A DNA stretch of 8,899 nucleotides, from the NCBI GenBank assembly GCA_027483785.1, contig JAIXTU010000328.1, positions 1-8,899 on the forward strand. The letters run 5' to 3'. Both the position numbers and the translations under genes were made by a program. Origin of the DNA: Flavobacterium sp. GTDB lineage: Bacteria > Bacteroidota > Bacteroidia > Flavobacteriales > Flavobacteriaceae. The notes below the pieces were generated by a model, which ran no database searches, was not told the DNA's origin, and worked only from the letters and a program-made list of their open reading frames with translations. Positions 1 to 6,042 of this stretch are shown one piece after another (position 1 is the first letter of the stretch; every line of letters begins with the position of its first letter).

Positions 1-222
1 TAACGACCAACCTTTTTGATAAACTACACCGTTTTTTTTGAATTTAGTGGTTTCAAATGCATTGGCATTTTTGTCAAATTTGCCAATTTCAATTTTGTAG
101 TAATAATCCTCTGCGTTAGAAGGTTGATTTAAAGAATCTAGGTAGATGATCGTTTGTTGTTCCTGAGCTTGTGCCTTCCCAAGAAAGACGAGAAAAATGA
201 AAGAAAAATAATACAGACGCAT
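1..222 (-). CDS. Partial secreted protein, paralogue of the MORN/TonB-domain protein at 595-1524
   Basis: This is the first 74 codons of a minus-strand gene whose 3' part lies outside the window. It was read directly from the reverse strand, where an ATG at 222 opens a frame with no stop to the window edge. The N-terminus is a signal peptide: MRLYY, a hydrophobic run FSFIFLVFLGK, then AQAQ as the likely cleavage site. The mature part contains YLDSL, a GKFD motif, AFETT, a KKNG step and KGWS. The same motifs occur in the same order in the protein at 595-1524 (YLDSL, GKFD, AFEVT, KNG, KGWS), so the two are clearly paralogous. By analogy the missing part probably carries MORN-like repeats and perhaps a TonB C-terminal domain, but that cannot be seen here. 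A well-spaced Bacteroidota promoter lies just upstream. Function is unknown. Confidence 0.8.
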   Translation of the reverse strand, partial: MRLYYFSFIFLVFLGKAQAQEQQTIIYLDSLNQPSNAEDYYYKIEIGKFDKNANAFETTKFKKNGVVYQKGWSL

Positions 223-244
223 GCGTGCTTGGGATTAAGAGCCT

Positions 245-275
245 CAAAAATAGGAATAAATATAAGTCTTAACAA
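245..275 (-). promoter_or_regulatory. Bacteroidota-type promoter for the partial gene at 1-222
   Basis: On the minus strand a TTG (275-273) is followed after 20 bases by TATTTTTG (252-245). The second is a perfect match to the TAnnTTTG -7 box, and the spacing fits the known -33/-7 arrangement of Bacteroidota sigma factors. The -7 box ends 22 bases before the ATG at 222, leaving a leader of roughly 15 nt. This is the best-formed promoter in the window. Confidence 0.55.
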
Positions 276-394
276 GTGTTGGTTTTGTTCTATTTTGTGA
301 AATGTTATTGGAAAGAAAAAGCTTGGAATGTTTGACTATACAACTTCCCTAAGTTTTTAAATAAAGTGAGTTTGATATAAAAATCAAAGTTAGA

Positions 395-474
395 AATCAT
401 TTAAATGGTTGATTACAAGGCGTATCGAGGTATCTCAAAAAAATACAACGACGTAAGCGACTGTTTAAATGATT
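395..474. repeat. Inverted repeat, 11-base arms with a 58-base spacer
   Basis: AATCATTTAAA (395-405) and TTTAAATGATT (464-474) are exact reverse complements. The arms are AT-only apart from one base, so the structure is weak. It could be the remnant of a small element or chance in AT-rich sequence. Confidence 0.35.
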
Positions 475-594
475 AGCTATTAATTATAGTGCGTCGAAAT
501 TATTAGTAGCCAGTTTAAAGCTTGCATTTAAAGCGATCTAACAGAGATTTTTATTTCGAAATCAGGTTCTTAAGTTTAGATTTCTTTTATGTCT

Positions 595-1524
595 TTAGAT
601 CGTTAATGGCAACTTATATAAAGCACGTACTTTTTTACCATACATTTCACCTGGAACCCACTTCGGAGCCTTTTTAAGCAATCGCATAATTTCTTCCTCG
701 ATTTCAGGCACTACTTTTTTTAGAATCTTTATATCTACTAAACTTCCATCAATGTCCACAACAAATTGAGTTATGATTTTACCTTGTCCGATCCATTCAT
801 CTCTAACTTTAAAATTTGAAACTATGTATTTGTTAAAAGCTAGCATTCCACCGATAGGCTGAGGTCTTACAATAGCATGAGAAAATTTATGTTCTTTATT
901 TTGAGCGTCGATGTAAATACCTGAAACAAATTTCCCCATTTTGTACAGTTTTATCCAGCGCTCCTTTGTTGTTAAATTGTGTCTAATCCAATTGCCGTTT
1001 TGATAGCCATCCAAAACTTGACCTTTTTCCATAACATTATCGTCATTATCTTCGAAAATGCCTTTGCCGTTAATTATTAGCTGTTTTCCAGATTTATCCC
1101 AAAACGATACTGTTTTAAGTATTGGTGGGTGCAAACTATCATCGCTATTTTCATACAGGCCTTCTAGTTTTTTAGCGCCTGTCTCGTAGTATATGGTTAT
1201 TCTGCTAGTATCAGAAGTATCACTGTAAATTCGTGATGATTTGATTTCACCAGTACTGAAATAGGTAGTCTCTTCACCTGTTTTTTTCCAAAATTTATCA
1301 GATTTAGACCAGCCCTTCGCACATAAAGTTCCGTTTTTATAATATTGTGTTACTTCAAAAGCTTGCTTGTTGTCGTCAAATTTACCGAAGTCTAAATAGT
1401 AGTGGGAATATTTGTTTGAAGTTTCATTGCCCAGCGAATCGAGGTATTTTCTATTCGAAGTTTCTTGAGCTAGTGAAACTTCAATGAATAACAAGGTTAT
1501 TAATAGTAATCGTAAGCTTCTCAT
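595..1524 (-). CDS. Secreted protein with MORN-like repeats and a TonB C-terminal domain
   Basis: The start was set at the ATG at 1524, giving 309 residues. An ATG at 1557 is also in frame but would overlap the upstream GAF gene by 26 bases, and it places charged residues ahead of the signal peptide. Residues 1-20 form a signal peptide (MRSLRL, hydrophobic LLITLLF, ending SLAQ). Residues about 60-200 hold short repeats with KNG, TGE, TGAKK and KSGK turns, the pattern of MORN-variant (YwqK-like) proteins. Residues about 217-309 match a TonB C-terminal domain: PQPIGG, then IITQFVVDIDG, then KAPKWVPG, GKKVRALYKLPL. Unlike a classical TonB it has no Pro-rich spacer, and its only membrane segment looks cleavable, so a role as the energy transducer for a receptor is doubtful. 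The gap from the GAF gene is 7 bases, which suggests co-transcription. It is a paralogue of the partial gene at 1-222. True function unknown. Confidence 0.8.
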   Translation of the reverse strand: MRSLRLLLITLLFIEVSLAQETSNRKYLDSLGNETSNKYSHYYLDFGKFDDNKQAFEVTQYYKNGTLCAKGWSKSDKFWKKTGEETTYFSTGEIKSSRIYSDTSDTSRITIYYETGAKKLEGLYENSDDSLHPPILKTVSFWDKSGKQLIINGKGIFEDNDDNVMEKGQVLDGYQNGNWIRHNLTTKERWIKLYKMGKFVSGIYIDAQNKEHKFSHAIVRPQPIGGMLAFNKYIVSNFKVRDEWIGQGKIITQFVVDIDGSLVDIKILKKVVPEIEEEIMRLLKKAPKWVPGEMYGKKVRALYKLPLTI

Positions 1525-1531
1525 AAGTAAT

Positions 1532-1987
1532 TTAAAACAACTTCGCCACCTCGACATTTACATCTTCCAAAAAGCGTTCGTCGGCTACTCCGAAAGCATC
1601 AAGCGTTTCCGAATCGATATCAATCTGACCAATATTTGCACCGTTTACAAATAAAGGCACCACTATCTCCGACTTCACAGTCATACTGCACGCAATGTAA
1701 TTATCTTGTGCACTTACATCTGGAACCACAAAATTCTGGTTCGAAACCGCTACTTGTCCGCAGATTCCTTTTCCGAACGGAATAACTGTGTGATCGGTTT
1801 CTGCGCCAGCGTACGGACCTAAGATAAGTTCCTCTTTCTCGCCGTTTCTAAAATAGAAGCCAACCCAGTCGTAATAACTAATATTTTCCTTTAATAAATC
1901 GCAGATAGTTTGTAACTTCTCGGTTCTGTTTGTTGTTTGCTGTGCGCATATTTCTTGCACTTGGCTCATTAATGCCGTAAATTCCAT
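1532..1987 (-). CDS. GAF-domain protein, free-methionine-(R)-sulfoxide reductase family
   Basis: A 151-residue cytoplasmic protein made almost wholly of one GAF domain. Family landmarks are clear: YYDWVGFYF at 38-46, LILGPYAG at 54-61, IPFGKGICG at 69-77, DNYIAC at 95-100, SEIVVPL at 106-112 and IGQIDIDS at 119-126. The family reduces free methionine-(R)-sulfoxide with active-site cysteines; from memory of the E. coli enzyme these are Cys84, Cys94 and Cys118. Here C76 and C100 match Cys94 and the catalytic Cys118 by their 24-residue spacing, but the position expected for Cys84 (residue 66) is His. The protein may therefore use a different recycling route or be a ligand-binding GAF protein without this activity. 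A -7 promoter box lies 13 bases before the ATG. It probably heads a transcript that continues into the MORN/TonB-domain gene. Confidence 0.85.
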   Translation of the reverse strand: MEFTALMSQVQEICAQQTTNRTEKLQTICDLLKENISYYDWVGFYFRNGEKEELILGPYAGAETDHTVIPFGKGICGQVAVSNQNFVVPDVSAQDNYIACSMTVKSEIVVPLFVNGANIGQIDIDSETLDAFGVADERFLEDVNVEVAKLF

Positions 1988-2000
1988 TTGTATTTTTTTG

Positions 2001-2008
2001 CAAAGGTA
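2001..2008 (-). promoter_or_regulatory. -7 promoter box of the GAF gene
   Basis: TACCTTTG on the minus strand is a perfect TAnnTTTG match, ending 13 bases before the ATG at 1987. No TTG was found at the expected upstream distance. It lies back to back with the xrtF box at 2034-2041, so the two divergent promoters share about 40 bases. Confidence 0.5.
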
Positions 2009-2033
2009 TTATAGGAACTCGACTCGATTTACA

Positions 2034-2041
2034 TACTTTTG
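2034..2041 (+). promoter_or_regulatory. -7 promoter box of xrtF
   Basis: TACTTTTG matches TAnnTTTG perfectly and ends 14 bases before the TTG start of xrtF. A purine run, AAAAAAAAGGAA (2044-2055), lies between and abuts the start codon. No clear -33 TTG was seen. Confidence 0.5.
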
Positions 2042-2055
2042 TTAAAAAAAAGGAA

Positions 2056-2595
2056 TTGAATTATTACCAACAATATAAGCCGTTTATACACTTTTTAGGA
2101 CGGTTTTTCTTGTCGTATATTGTAGCAACTGTTGTATATCAAACCTATTTAAGATCATTAGATTTAGCGATTTTCGAACCCGATTTTTTTACTAAAATCG
2201 TGACCGAACAAAGCGTGTGGCTTTTAAATGCGTTGGGTTACGTGGCATCCATGGGGCCAAGCATCAACGAACCCGCTTTTCGTATTTATCTTGGTGCAGA
2301 GTCGGTTGTACGCATCGTCGAAGGTTGTAATGCGGTTAGTATCATGATTTTATTTACCTCGTTTGTTAGCGCATTTACCGGGAAAATAAAATCGACCGTT
2401 CTCTTTGTTTTAAGCGGAGTTCTAATCATTCACTTTTTAAATATTGCAAGAATCGTTGCATTGATTTTAGGACTTAATGCATATCCCGAATACGGAAATT
2501 TAATGCATGATGTTGTTTTTCCGTTGCTTATTTACGGTGTCACGTTTGTGCTCTGGATTGTTTGGGTAACTAAATTTTCGAATTATGCTAAATAA
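2056..2595 (+). CDS. xrtF: Exosortase family protein XrtF
   Basis: A 179-residue integral membrane protein matching the flavobacterial exosortase XrtF in size and motifs. Exosortases are membrane cysteine proteases/transpeptidases thought to cut C-terminal sorting tails from exported proteins. The catalytic residues expected for the family are all present: C91 in VVRIVEGCNA, R132 in FLNIARI, and H151 in LMHDVVFP. Hydrophobic segments lie at about 15-30, 92-107, 113-137 and 152-171. The start is TTG at 2056; no in-frame ATG precedes the conserved core, and AAGGAA touches the TTG directly, an unusually short ribosome-site spacing. It overlaps the following exosortase F-associated gene by 11 bases, so the two are translated as a unit. 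No gene for a substrate with a sorting tail was recognised in the window. Confidence 0.93.
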   Translation: MNYYQQYKPFIHFLGRFFLSYIVATVVYQTYLRSLDLAIFEPDFFTKIVTEQSVWLLNALGYVASMGPSINEPAFRIYLGAESVVRIVEGCNAVSIMILFTSFVSAFTGKIKSTVLFVLSGVLIIHFLNIARIVALILGLNAYPEYGNLMHDVVFPLLIYGVTFVLWIVWVTKFSNYAK

Positions 2596-3040
2596 ACTCC
2601 TTCAACATAAATTACGCGTTTTGCTTTTTGCTGCGTTTGTGGTTTTATTAGCCGCAGTTCGCGCATTTGAAAATGATTTGTTCTACGATCCGTTTATCTA
2701 CTTTTTTAAGCAAGATTTTTACGGAAAGCAATTGCCGCACGCCAATACCATGCTTTTATCGCTCAGCATGCTTTTCCGATTTTCACTCAATACGCTCTTT
2801 TCCCTTGGAATAATCTATGCCTTGTTTAAAGATTGGAAATTAGTGCGATTTTCGGCAATTCTCTACGGAATTTTCTTTCTGGTTGCGATGTTTATCTTCC
2901 TAGCCATTTTAGTGTGGACGCGAAATGAAAATCTGATGCCCATGTTCTACGCACGCCGTTTTATAATCCATCCGATTTTAGTTTTACTGTTCGTGCCGGC
3001 TTTTTACTTTCAACGAAACACAATTGTCAAACAAAAATAA
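2585..3040 (+). CDS. Exosortase F system-associated membrane protein
   Basis: A 151-residue membrane protein encoded directly after xrtF and overlapping it by 11 bases. Hydrophobic segments are at about 11-27, 56-81, 88-111 and 127-142, giving four likely membrane spans. Notable polar motifs are ENDLFYDPF near 29-37, on the likely outer side after the first span, and FYARRFIIHP at 121-130 before the last span. Small proteins of this kind are known as constant neighbours of XrtF in Flavobacteriia; their biochemical role is not established, and a role as partner of the exosortase is inferred from the coupling. The identification rests on context, length and topology more than on a catalytic signature. 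Confidence 0.85.
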   Translation: MLNKLLQHKLRVLLFAAFVVLLAAVRAFENDLFYDPFIYFFKQDFYGKQLPHANTMLLSLSMLFRFSLNTLFSLGIIYALFKDWKLVRFSAILYGIFFLVAMFIFLAILVWTRNENLMPMFYARRFIIHPILVLLFVPAFYFQRNTIVKQK

Positions 3041-3107
3041 ATTTTCCGATTTCTCTCTATTTTTAGGCGTCGTTATTCGTGGAACAGCTGCATTAAGAAG
3101 ATTTTAA
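3024..3107 (+). CDS. Possible 27-residue small ORF overlapping the end of the exosortase F-associated gene
   Basis: In the +1 frame relative to the upstream gene, a TTG at 3024 opens a 27-codon frame ending at TAA 3105-3107. It starts 17 bases before the end of the upstream gene. The peptide begins with a basic stretch (SNKNK), continues with FSDFSLFLGVV and ends IRGTAALRRF, a composition less random-looking than most shadow frames. Nothing supports translation beyond the overlap and this composition: there is no ATG and no clear ribosome site. It may be a real small membrane-associated peptide, the tail of a lost gene, or chance. Confidence 0.2.
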   Translation: MSNKNKFSDFSLFLGVVIRGTAALRRF

Positions 3108-3140
3108 GTAGGCATATCCGTTTTTTAAGACAGACCTCCC

Positions 3141-3148
3141 TATCTTTG
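3141..3148 (+). promoter_or_regulatory. -7 promoter box of the metal-handling gene set
   Basis: TATCTTTG is a perfect TAnnTTTG match. It ends only 4 bases before the GTG start at 3153, so transcription would begin at or very near the start codon, giving an almost leaderless message. No good -33 TTG is visible at 19-21 bases upstream. Confidence 0.5.
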
Positions 3149-3152
3149 TGCT

Positions 3153-3569
3153 GTGAATTTTAAGAAGTACATAGCGATTTTCTTAGCACTGACGGTAATG
3201 AGTACCGCTCAGGGATTCGCATTTACCGCTCATTTTTGTGGCGATAAATTAGCCTCGCTCGATTTCTTTAGTCAAGAAGACAATTGCGAACCAGTCTCTA
3301 AAAACAGCGTTGATTGTTGCGCTATCAAAGCAAAGCAAGCCAAACCATGCTGTACCGATCAAAAAGTAGAGCTAAAAGCCAAAAAAGATTTTCTGGTTGA
3401 AAAGTATCCCGACTTTTCTGCGGTGGTCACAACAGCTTTCGAATCGCAAACAGCAAAAGCTGTACTTGTGGCAAAGTGCGAGCAAGAGCAAATCTTAGAA
3501 CTACTTCCCGATGCGCATGCACCACCACTTTACATTCTGTTTTGTACGCTAAAAATTCATTTGGGTTAA
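3153..3569 (+). CDS. HYC_CC_PP-type secreted cysteine-rich protein
   Basis: A 138-residue protein starting at GTG. This start gives a good signal peptide (MNFKKY, hydrophobic IAIFLALTVM, ending QGFA); the next in-frame ATG at codon 16 would destroy it. The mature part shows the motifs that name the family, in order: H27-F-C29 (Phe in place of the usual Tyr), Cys pairs C55-C56 and C66-C67, and P124-P125 in HAPPLYILF near the end. Further cysteines are C45, C109 and C131. The protein is therefore exported and rich in possible metal ligands. Family members are usually found beside TonB-dependent receptors, as here, where the receptor starts 47 bases downstream. Its exact function is not known; binding or delivery of a thiophilic metal at the envelope, perhaps copper, is inferred. 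Confidence 0.85.
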   Translation: MNFKKYIAIFLALTVMSTAQGFAFTAHFCGDKLASLDFFSQEDNCEPVSKNSVDCCAIKAKQAKPCCTDQKVELKAKKDFLVEKYPDFSAVVTTAFESQTAKAVLVAKCEQEQILELLPDAHAPPLYILFCTLKIHLG

Positions 3570-3606
3570 ATTATTGGTTTTTGAATCAGTAAATTAACTT
3601 TTAATG

Positions 3607-3614
3607 AATTTTTG
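3607..3614 (+). promoter_or_regulatory. Weak possible internal -7 box before the TonB receptor
   Basis: AATTTTTG differs from TAnnTTTG at the first base. A TTG lies 23 bases upstream at 3581-3583. The box would sit 2 bases before the ATG at 3617, so any such transcript would be nearly leaderless. It may be chance in AT-rich sequence, with the receptor instead transcribed from 3141. Confidence 0.2.
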
Positions 3615-3616
3615 TA

Positions 3617-5620
3617 ATGAATAAAATAAAGGTTTTATGCCTTTTTGCACTTTTGTTTAGTGCTACAACTTTCGCGCAAGATACCTTGCAAGAAGTAAAT
3701 CTAAAAGCGAACGAACGCTCGCTAAAACAACTCAAAAAGCCCGCTGCCAACACCTATGTAATGACTAAAAAGGAGTTGCTCAAAGCCGCATGCTGTAATT
3801 TGGCAGAAAGTTTCGACACCAATCCGGTTATCGATGTTGCTTTCGCAGATGCGCTAACCGGCGCAAGGCAAATAAAAATGCTCGGCTTAACATCGCCTTA
3901 TCTCACGATTACTGAAGAGAATATCCCATCGGTTCGAGGTGCCAGTCAGGCTTTTGGATTATCGTTTACTCCAGGAACGTGGATCGAGAGCATTCAGATT
4001 ACAAAAGGTGCCGGTTCTGTAGTCAACGGTTTTGAAAGCATTTCCGGGCAAATTAATACCGAATTGCTTAAGCCGTTCGAAGCTGAACGATTTTTCGTCA
4101 ACTTCTACGGCTCTTCAGATGCGCGATTCGAACTCAATACACATGTTGCCCAAACTATATCGCAGCGATGGAAATCACTTTTGCTCGTACACGGAAATGC
4201 TCGTGTTGTTCAAAACGACATGAATCACGATGGTTTTCTCGACAATCCGATAGGGCAGCAAGTCAATATTCTCAATCGGTATCAGTACACCAACAATGAA
4301 AAAGGAGTCGTCGGATTTTTTACGTTCAGATACTTAAACGATCAGAAAATAGCCGGTCAGAAGGACTTTCGCGACCATTCCGGACTTCTGCACGACGGCG
4401 CTTGGGGTTCCGAAATCAATACGCAGAGATTTGATGCGTCAACCAAAGTTGGCTATGTGTTTCCAGACATGCCCTTCCAATCCATCGGATTTCAAAACGC
4501 ATTTTCATATCACAACCAAGAAGGATTTTACGGACTAAATCAATACGGAATTAGCCAAACAAATTTCTATTCAAATTTAATTTTTAATTCCATCATCTCG
4601 AATACGTTAAACAAATTTGCAACGGGTTTGTCTTTCAATTCCGATCAGTATCAAGAAAGGGTTGCCGTGCCCAATTACGTTGCAAACCCGAGTCGCATCG
4701 ATACTTCGGTTGGGGCTTTCTTTGAATATACGTACGATAATACCGACGATTTTAGTCTAGTAGCCGGTGCTCGTGTAGATTATCACAACCGTTTAGGCGT
4801 TTTTGCCACACCGCGTTTGCATGCACGTTACAACCCTTGGGAAGGCGGTACACTTCGAGTTAGCGCCGGACGCGGAAAACGCATTGCCAATATCTTTGCC
4901 GAAAACCAAAAATTTCTTGCCAGTAATCGAATCTGGAATGTAGCTAGTGGCAACGGCGAAATCTATGGCTTAGATCCTGAAATTGCTTGGAATTACGGTT
5001 TTAGCTATTCACAATCGTTTAAACTCTTTACCCGTAGTGCAAATATTGGCGCCGATATTTATCGCACCGATTTTCAACAACAAGTTGTCATTGATCCGTA
5101 CCGAGCCAATGAATTGTCGGTTAGTATGCTTCAAGGCGATTCGTTTGTTAATGCCGTACAGCTCGATTTTAGCATCAATATCTTAACGCATCTGAATTTG
5201 CGAACTTCGTATAAATACTACGACATGAAAACCGATTTTGCGTCGGGAGCTAACCAACGACCGCTACAAGCCAAACACCGTTTTTTTGTAAACGGCGAGT
5301 TTTCGACACACGAACACGAAAATGGCTCGCGCTGGAAGTTCGATGCCACGTATAATTGGCTCGGATCGCAAGTGTTACCTACCACAACCGATTTGCCGCA
5401 GAGGTCGGCTGCATTCGGCACGCTGAATACCCAAGTAACCCGCGTTTTCTCCAAAGTATTCGAAGTGTATAGCGGAATTGAAAACGCAACAAATTTTAGA
5501 CAACCTCAAGTAATTAGTGGTGCTAACGATCCGTTTGGCAACAATTTCGACGCCTCGGTAGTTTATGGCCCTGTTTTTGGAAGAATGTATTACGCAGGAT
5601 TGCGTTTTAAAATCAATTAA
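3617..5620 (+). CDS. TonB-dependent outer-membrane receptor, probably for a metal
   Basis: A 667-residue outer-membrane receptor. Residues 1-20 are a signal peptide ending TTFA. DTLQEVNL at 22-29 could serve as a TonB box. The plug domain covers about 40-155 and includes a Cys pair, C59-C60, in KAACCNLAESF, then GARQIKMLGL, and the family turn VERIQITKGxxS here read as IESIQITKGAGSVVNGFESISGQIN. The rest is a beta-barrel ending in a typical aromatic strand, MYYAGLRFKIN. Many Bacteroidota receptors begin with a carboxypeptidase-D regulatory-like domain; none is present here, which explains the short length. The Cys pair in the plug, together with cysteine-rich neighbours on both sides, suggests a metal such as copper rather than a siderophore or glycan, but the substrate is an inference. 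The following HMA gene starts 9 bases after its stop codon. Confidence 0.9.
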   Translation: MNKIKVLCLFALLFSATTFAQDTLQEVNLKANERSLKQLKKPAANTYVMTKKELLKAACCNLAESFDTNPVIDVAFADALTGARQIKMLGLTSPYLTITEENIPSVRGASQAFGLSFTPGTWIESIQITKGAGSVVNGFESISGQINTELLKPFEAERFFVNFYGSSDARFELNTHVAQTISQRWKSLLLVHGNARVVQNDMNHDGFLDNPIGQQVNILNRYQYTNNEKGVVGFFTFRYLNDQKIAGQKDFRDHSGLLHDGAWGSEINTQRFDASTKVGYVFPDMPFQSIGFQNAFSYHNQEGFYGLNQYGISQTNFYSNLIFNSIISNTLNKFATGLSFNSDQYQERVAVPNYVANPSRIDTSVGAFFEYTYDNTDDFSLVAGARVDYHNRLGVFATPRLHARYNPWEGGTLRVSAGRGKRIANIFAENQKFLASNRIWNVASGNGEIYGLDPEIAWNYGFSYSQSFKLFTRSANIGADIYRTDFQQQVVIDPYRANELSVSMLQGDSFVNAVQLDFSINILTHLNLRTSYKYYDMKTDFASGANQRPLQAKHRFFVNGEFSTHEHENGSRWKFDATYNWLGSQVLPTTTDLPQRSAAFGTLNTQVTRVFSKVFEVYSGIENATNFRQPQVISGANDPFGNNFDASVVYGPVFGRMYYAGLRFKIN

Positions 5621-5629
5621 CTTTATATC

Positions 5630-5968
5630 ATGAAAAATTTAGTATATCTCGTTTTGTTGTTTGTAGCCTTTTCCGCACAAGCACAACAAAAAAATAAAAA
5701 TGCAAAAGTAAATGTCGAAGTAAACGGCAATTGCGAGCAATGCAAGAAACGTATCGAAAAGGCCGCGTATAGCGTACCTGGTGTTAAATCAGCCGAATGG
5801 CATATCGACGATAAGGTTTTACACCTCATAATAAATGAAACCAAATGTTCGGTGACAGATGTTGAGAAAGCGGTTGCGAAAATAGGGCACGACACCAAAA
5901 ATGTAAAAGCCGACGACGAAACCTACAACAATCTACACCATTGTTGTAAATACGATCGCAAGGAATAG
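5630..5968 (+). CDS. Secreted HMA-domain metal-binding protein
   Basis: A 112-residue protein with signal peptide 1-18 (MKNLVYL, VLLFVAF, ending AQA). Residues about 26-92 form a heavy-metal-associated (HMA) fold with the metal-binding pair in NCEQC, C35 and C38; the usual Gly-Met-Thr before the first Cys is Asn-Gly-Asn. The HMA order is intact: KRIEKAAYSVPGV after the motif, the strand AEWHIDDKVLHLII, and helix VEKAVAKIGHD. A second possible site lies at the C-terminus, H103-H104-C105-C106 in NNLHHCCKYD. It starts 9 bases after the receptor gene, so the two are surely co-transcribed. A likely role is to bind or hand over a soft metal ion in the periplasm to or from the receptor system. Confidence 0.88.
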   Translation: MKNLVYLVLLFVAFSAQAQQKNKNAKVNVEVNGNCEQCKKRIEKAAYSVPGVKSAEWHIDDKVLHLIINETKCSVTDVEKAVAKIGHDTKNVKADDETYNNLHHCCKYDRKE

Positions 5969-6001
5969 ATCGGTTATAAATTTGGGGCATTATGGAAAAT
6001 A

Positions 6002-6037
6002 CAGCATAATTGTTGTATCTTTACAGTTATTGTGCTG
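6002..6037. promoter_or_regulatory. Imperfect palindrome around the toxin-antitoxin promoter, likely operator
   Basis: CAGCATAAT (6002-6010) and ATTGTGCTG (6029-6037) are inverted copies with one mismatch in nine, separated by 18 bases. Between them, at 6016-6023, lies TATCTTTA, a match to the -7 box TAnnTTTG in all but the last base, and the dyad centre falls inside it. The palindrome ends 5 bases before the antitoxin ATG. This placement is what autoregulation by an Xre-type antitoxin would need; binding is inferred. Confidence 0.45.
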
Positions 6038-6042
6038 CTGTT

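Larger units (their letters stand above)
223..594. other. Non-coding AT-rich interval between the two paralogous genes
   Basis: No convincing gene was found on either strand; stops are frequent in all frames. The right-hand end holds the promoter of the partial gene (245-275). The middle contains a perfect 11-base inverted repeat: AATCATTTAAA at 395-405 and TTTAAATGATT at 464-474, separated by 58 bases. The interval separates two members of a tandem duplication and may hold eroded remains of an older copy or element, but nothing recognisable was read in it. Confidence 0.6.

Noticed and set aside
395..474. Insertion-sequence ends
   Set aside because: The arms are short and almost pure AT, the 58-base interior encodes nothing, and no target-site duplication was seen.
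595..1524. Energy-transducing partner (TonB) for the receptor at 3617-5620
   Set aside because: The protein has a cleavable-looking signal peptide, no Pro-rich spacer and is not in the receptor's transcription unit; only the C-terminal domain is TonB-like.
1525..1557. Longer start for the MORN/TonB-domain protein (ATG at 1557)
   Set aside because: It would overlap the GAF gene by 26 bases and add an arginine-rich stretch before a signal peptide that is complete from the ATG at 1524.
5218..5898. Minus-strand frames opposite the receptor end and the HMA gene
   Set aside because: Both oppose genes with clear family motifs and show no domain or promoter of their own.
6010..6042. TTG start giving an 11-residue extension of the antitoxin
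   Set aside because: It runs through the likely -7 box and palindrome; the ATG at 6043 gives the normal family length.
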